NCBI GenBank assembly: GCA_050701115.1 | Contig: JBOHER010000466.1 | Location: 1 to 7,889 of the forward strand | Reading direction: 5' to 3' | DNA: 7,889 nucleotides | Source: JBOHER01 sp050701115 | GTDB lineage: Bacteria > Actinomycetota > Actinomycetes > Mycobacteriales > Pseudonocardiaceae | In this document: positions 5,685 to 7,889 of the stretch, one piece after another | Layout of the letters: every line of letters begins with the position of its first letter | How positions within the stretch are numbered: the first letter of the stretch is position 1 | Translations under genes and position numbers: made by a program | The notes under the pieces: generated by a model | The model's database searches: none | Seen by the model: only the letters and a program-made list of their open reading frames with translations | Told to the model about the DNA's origin: nothing

Positions 5685-7186
5685 GTGACTGCGGTAGCAG
5701 AGTTTCCGGTAGCCACACCGGTCAAGGAGTTCATCTCCGGTACGAAGAAGCTGCTGATCGGCGGCGAGTGGGTGGACGCGGCATCGGGTCGCACGTTCGC
5801 CACCTACGACCCGGCCAACGGTGAGAAGCTCACCGAGGTCGCCTACGGCCAGGCCGAGGACATCAACCGCGCGGTCGCGGCCGCACGCAGGGCGTTCGAG
5901 ACGGGTCCGTGGCCTGCGATGAAGCCCGCCGAGCGGGAGCGGCTGATCTGGCGGGTCGGCGACATCCTGTCCGAGCGAGCCGAGGAGTTCGGTCAGCTGG
6001 AGGCCCTGGACAACGGCAAGTCCGCGGCGATTGCGACCGCGGTGGACACCGGCTGGTCGGCCGACGTGTTCCGGTACTACGCGGGCTGGGCGACCAAGAT
6101 CGAGGGCAGCACGATCAACGTGACGATGCCCTTCGCCCCGCCCGGCAGTGAGTTCCACGCGTACACGCTGCGGGAGCCGGTCGGGGTGTGCGGGCAGATC
6201 ATTCCGTGGAACTTCCCGCTGCTGATGGCCGCCTGGAAGCTCGCCCCAGCACTGGCGGCGGGAAACACCGTCGTGCTCAAGCCCGCGGAGCAGACCCCGC
6301 TGACCGCGCTTCTGCTGGGTGAGGTGTTCTGCGCAGCCGGTTTCCCGCCGGGCGTGGTGAACATCGTGACCGGGTTCGGTGACGCCGGTGCCGCGCTGGC
6401 TGCCCACGACGACGTGGACAAGGTCGCCTTCACGGGATCTACCGAGGTCGGCAAGAAGATCGTGGGCGCCGCCAAGGGCAACCTCAAAAAGGTCTCACTG
6501 GAGTTGGGGGTAAGAGCCCCAATGTGGTCTTCGCCGACGCCGACTTCGACGTCGCGGTGCCCGGATCTGTCAATGCCTGGCTGTTCAACCACGGCCAATG
6601 CTGTGTCGCGGGCACCCGGCTCTACGTGGAGGACACGATCTTCGACGAGTTCACTCAGGCCGTCGCCGAAGCCGCCGGGCAGGTCAAGATCGGTCCCGGC
6701 CTCGACCCGGCGACCGAGTTGGGTCCGCTGGTGTCGCAGGAGCAGTTCGACCGGGTAACCGGTTACCTCGACCAGGGACTGTCGGACGGTGCGCGGGCGC
6801 TGACCGGCGGCAAGCGATACGGCGAGCGGGGCTACTTCGTGGAGCCGACCGTGCTGGTCGACGTGCAGCCGGACTTCAGTGTGGTGCGCGAGGAAATATT
6901 CGGTCCGGTGGTAGCCGCGCTGCCGTTCGAGGCCGACAATGGAGTGATGGCCTCGGCCAACGACAGCGTGTACGGCCTGGCCGCCGGTGTCTGGACTCGG
7001 GATATCTCCAAGGCGCACCGCACGGCCAAGCAGCTCAAGGCCGGATCTGTGTGGGTCAACCAATACAACGGCTTCGATACCGCGCTGCCCTTCGGTGGAT
7101 ACAAGCAATCCGGCTGGGGCCGCGAACTCGGCGCTGCCGCGATCGACCTTTACACCCAGACCAAGGCTGTCAACATCGCGCTGTGA
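5685..7186 (+). pseudogene. NAD(P)-dependent aldehyde dehydrogenase, reading frame broken by an apparent 1-base deletion
   Basis: The family oxidises aldehydes to carboxylic acids with NAD(P)+ in the cytoplasm. Betaine aldehyde and phenylacetaldehyde dehydrogenases are close in type, and the substrate cannot be told from sequence. The GTG at 5685 has GAGGAGG 6 bases upstream. Frame 1 encodes PWNFP (catalytic N176), LKPAEQTP (K199), FTGSTEVG (249-256) and LELG with general base E273. The conserved LELGGKSP is then lost: five Gs at 6506-6510 stand where six are needed. The correct continuation runs in another frame to 7186, with NHGQCCVAG (nucleophile Cys at 6602-6604, about residue 307), EEIFGPV and the C-terminal PFGGYKQSGWGRE. 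With one G restored the protein would be 500 aa, normal for the family. As written it ends after 357 residues, the last 82 out of frame, and lacks the catalytic cysteine. Elsewhere the sequence shows no decay, so a sequencing error or a very recent mutation is likely. A zinc alcohol dehydrogenase follows 14 bases later. Confidence 0.88.
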
Positions 7187-7200
7187 GGAAAGGAGAAACC

Positions 7201-7889
7201 ATGAAAACCAAGGCGGCGGTACTTTTCGACGCCGGTAAGCCGTTCGAAATCATGGAGCTGGATCTCGATGGTCCTGGCCCCGGCGAAGTCTTGATCAAAT
7301 ACACGGCCGCTGGGCTGTGCCACTCCGACCTGCACCTGATCGACGGTGACCTGGTGCCCCGGTTCCCGATCGTCGGTGGGCACGAGGGCGCCGGGATCAT
7401 CGAGGAGGTCGGTGTCGGCGTCACCAAGGTCAAGCCCGGTGACCACGTGGTGTGCAGCTTCATCCCGAACTGCGGAGCCTGTCGGTACTGCTCAACCGGC
7501 AGGCAGAACCTGTGCGACATGGGTGCCACCATTCTCGATGGCTACATGCCCGACGGCAGCTTCCGGTTCCACGGCGGCGGGCAGGATTTCGGCGCGATGT
7601 GCATGCTGGGCACCTTCGCCGAGCGGGCCACCATCTCGCAGCACTCGGTGGTCAAGGTCGACGACTGGCTGCCACTTGAGTCCGCGGTGCTTGTCGGCTG
7701 CGGAGTACCGACCGGCTGGGCGACCGCGAACTACGCGGGCGGGGTCCGCGCCGGTGACACCACGGTCGTGTACGGCATCGGTGGTATCGGCATCAACGCG
7801 GTGCAGGGTGCCGCGCACGCAGGCGCGAAGTACGTCGTCGCGGTCGACCCCGTTGAGTTCAAGCGGGAGACCGCCTTGAAACTGGGCGC
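7201..7889 (+). CDS. NDMA-dependent zinc alcohol dehydrogenase, Rxyl_3153-like family (3' end cut by window)
   Basis: This is a medium-chain, zinc-dependent alcohol dehydrogenase with tightly bound NAD that passes electrons to an external acceptor (NDMA in the assay; mycofactocin is the proposed natural carrier). Only 229 codons are visible of the roughly 370 expected. Catalytic zinc ligands are C40 (GLCHSD), H61 (GGHEGAG) and C167 (GCGVPTGW). Structural zinc ligands are C91, C94, C97 and C105. The Rossmann motif YGIGGIG covers 191-197, and D216 at the end of the next strand favours NAD over NADP. The start MKTKAAVLFDAGKPFEIMEL and FIPNCGACRYCSTGRQNLCDMGA resemble the NDMA-dependent clade named after Rxyl_3153. 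AAAGGAG lies 5 bases before the ATG. The gene is 14 bp after the aldehyde dehydrogenase stop, so they are probably co-transcribed and act in sequence: alcohol to aldehyde, then aldehyde to acid. Substrate unknown. Confidence 0.9.
   Translation, partial: MKTKAAVLFDAGKPFEIMELDLDGPGPGEVLIKYTAAGLCHSDLHLIDGDLVPRFPIVGGHEGAGIIEEVGVGVTKVKPGDHVVCSFIPNCGACRYCSTGRQNLCDMGATILDGYMPDGSFRFHGGGQDFGAMCMLGTFAERATISQHSVVKVDDWLPLESAVLVGCGVPTGWATANYAGGVRAGDTTVVYGIGGIGINAVQGAAHAGAKYVVAVDPVEFKRETALKLG

Noticed and set aside
6077..7108. Minus-strand open frame of 343 codons under the aldehyde dehydrogenase
   Set aside because: Antisense shadow of a conserved gene, with no motifs or ribosome binding site to support it.

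Overview
The window reads as chromosomal DNA from a high-GC actinomycete. The evidence is strong G/C bias at third codon positions, GTG starts, GAGGAGG-type ribosome binding sites and a mycofactocin-type alcohol dehydrogenase. A member of the Pseudonocardiaceae or a relative is plausible, but the genus cannot be fixed from the sequence.

Region 1 (1-2066) is a complete insertion sequence with near-perfect 20-bp terminal inverted repeats. It carries one 603-aa DDE transposase of the IS1634 type. A stem-loop just upstream of the start codon and a duplicated 12-mer in the leader suggest translational control. The left edge of the element coincides with the start of the window, so its left flank is not visible.

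Region 2 (2062-5505, minus strand) is a four-gene operon for a type I ABC importer of quaternary-ammonium osmoprotectants (glycine betaine, choline or carnitine; OpuC/OsmU type). The order is ATPase with C-terminal CBS region, permease, permease, substrate-binding lipoprotein. Three successive junctions carry 4-bp GTGA/ATGA start-stop overlaps. The insertion sequence sits exactly at the stop codon of the lipoprotein gene, and the two convergent genes share the tetranucleotide CTAG as their stops. The lipoprotein appears full length.

Region 3 (5506-5684) is a divergent control region. It has a perfect 6-bp-arm palindrome at 5610-5626 that overlaps a possible -35 box for the rightward genes.

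Region 4 (5685-7889, plus strand) holds a probable two-gene operon: an NAD-type aldehyde dehydrogenase and, 14 bp later, the first 229 codons of an NDMA-dependent zinc alcohol dehydrogenase (Rxyl_3153-like family), cut by the window edge. The aldehyde dehydrogenase frame is broken by one apparently missing G inside its active-site motif, at a G run that sits in a small GC hairpin. This may be a sequencing or assembly error, or a genuine inactivating mutation.

Taken together, the right part looks like an osmolyte uptake operon divergent from an alcohol-to-aldehyde-to-acid oxidation pair. Oxidation of choline to glycine betaine is a possible link, but that is inference. Nothing in the window is clearly a new defence or mobile system. 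The most useful leads are the insertion at the stop codon, the frameshift, and the mycofactocin connection.
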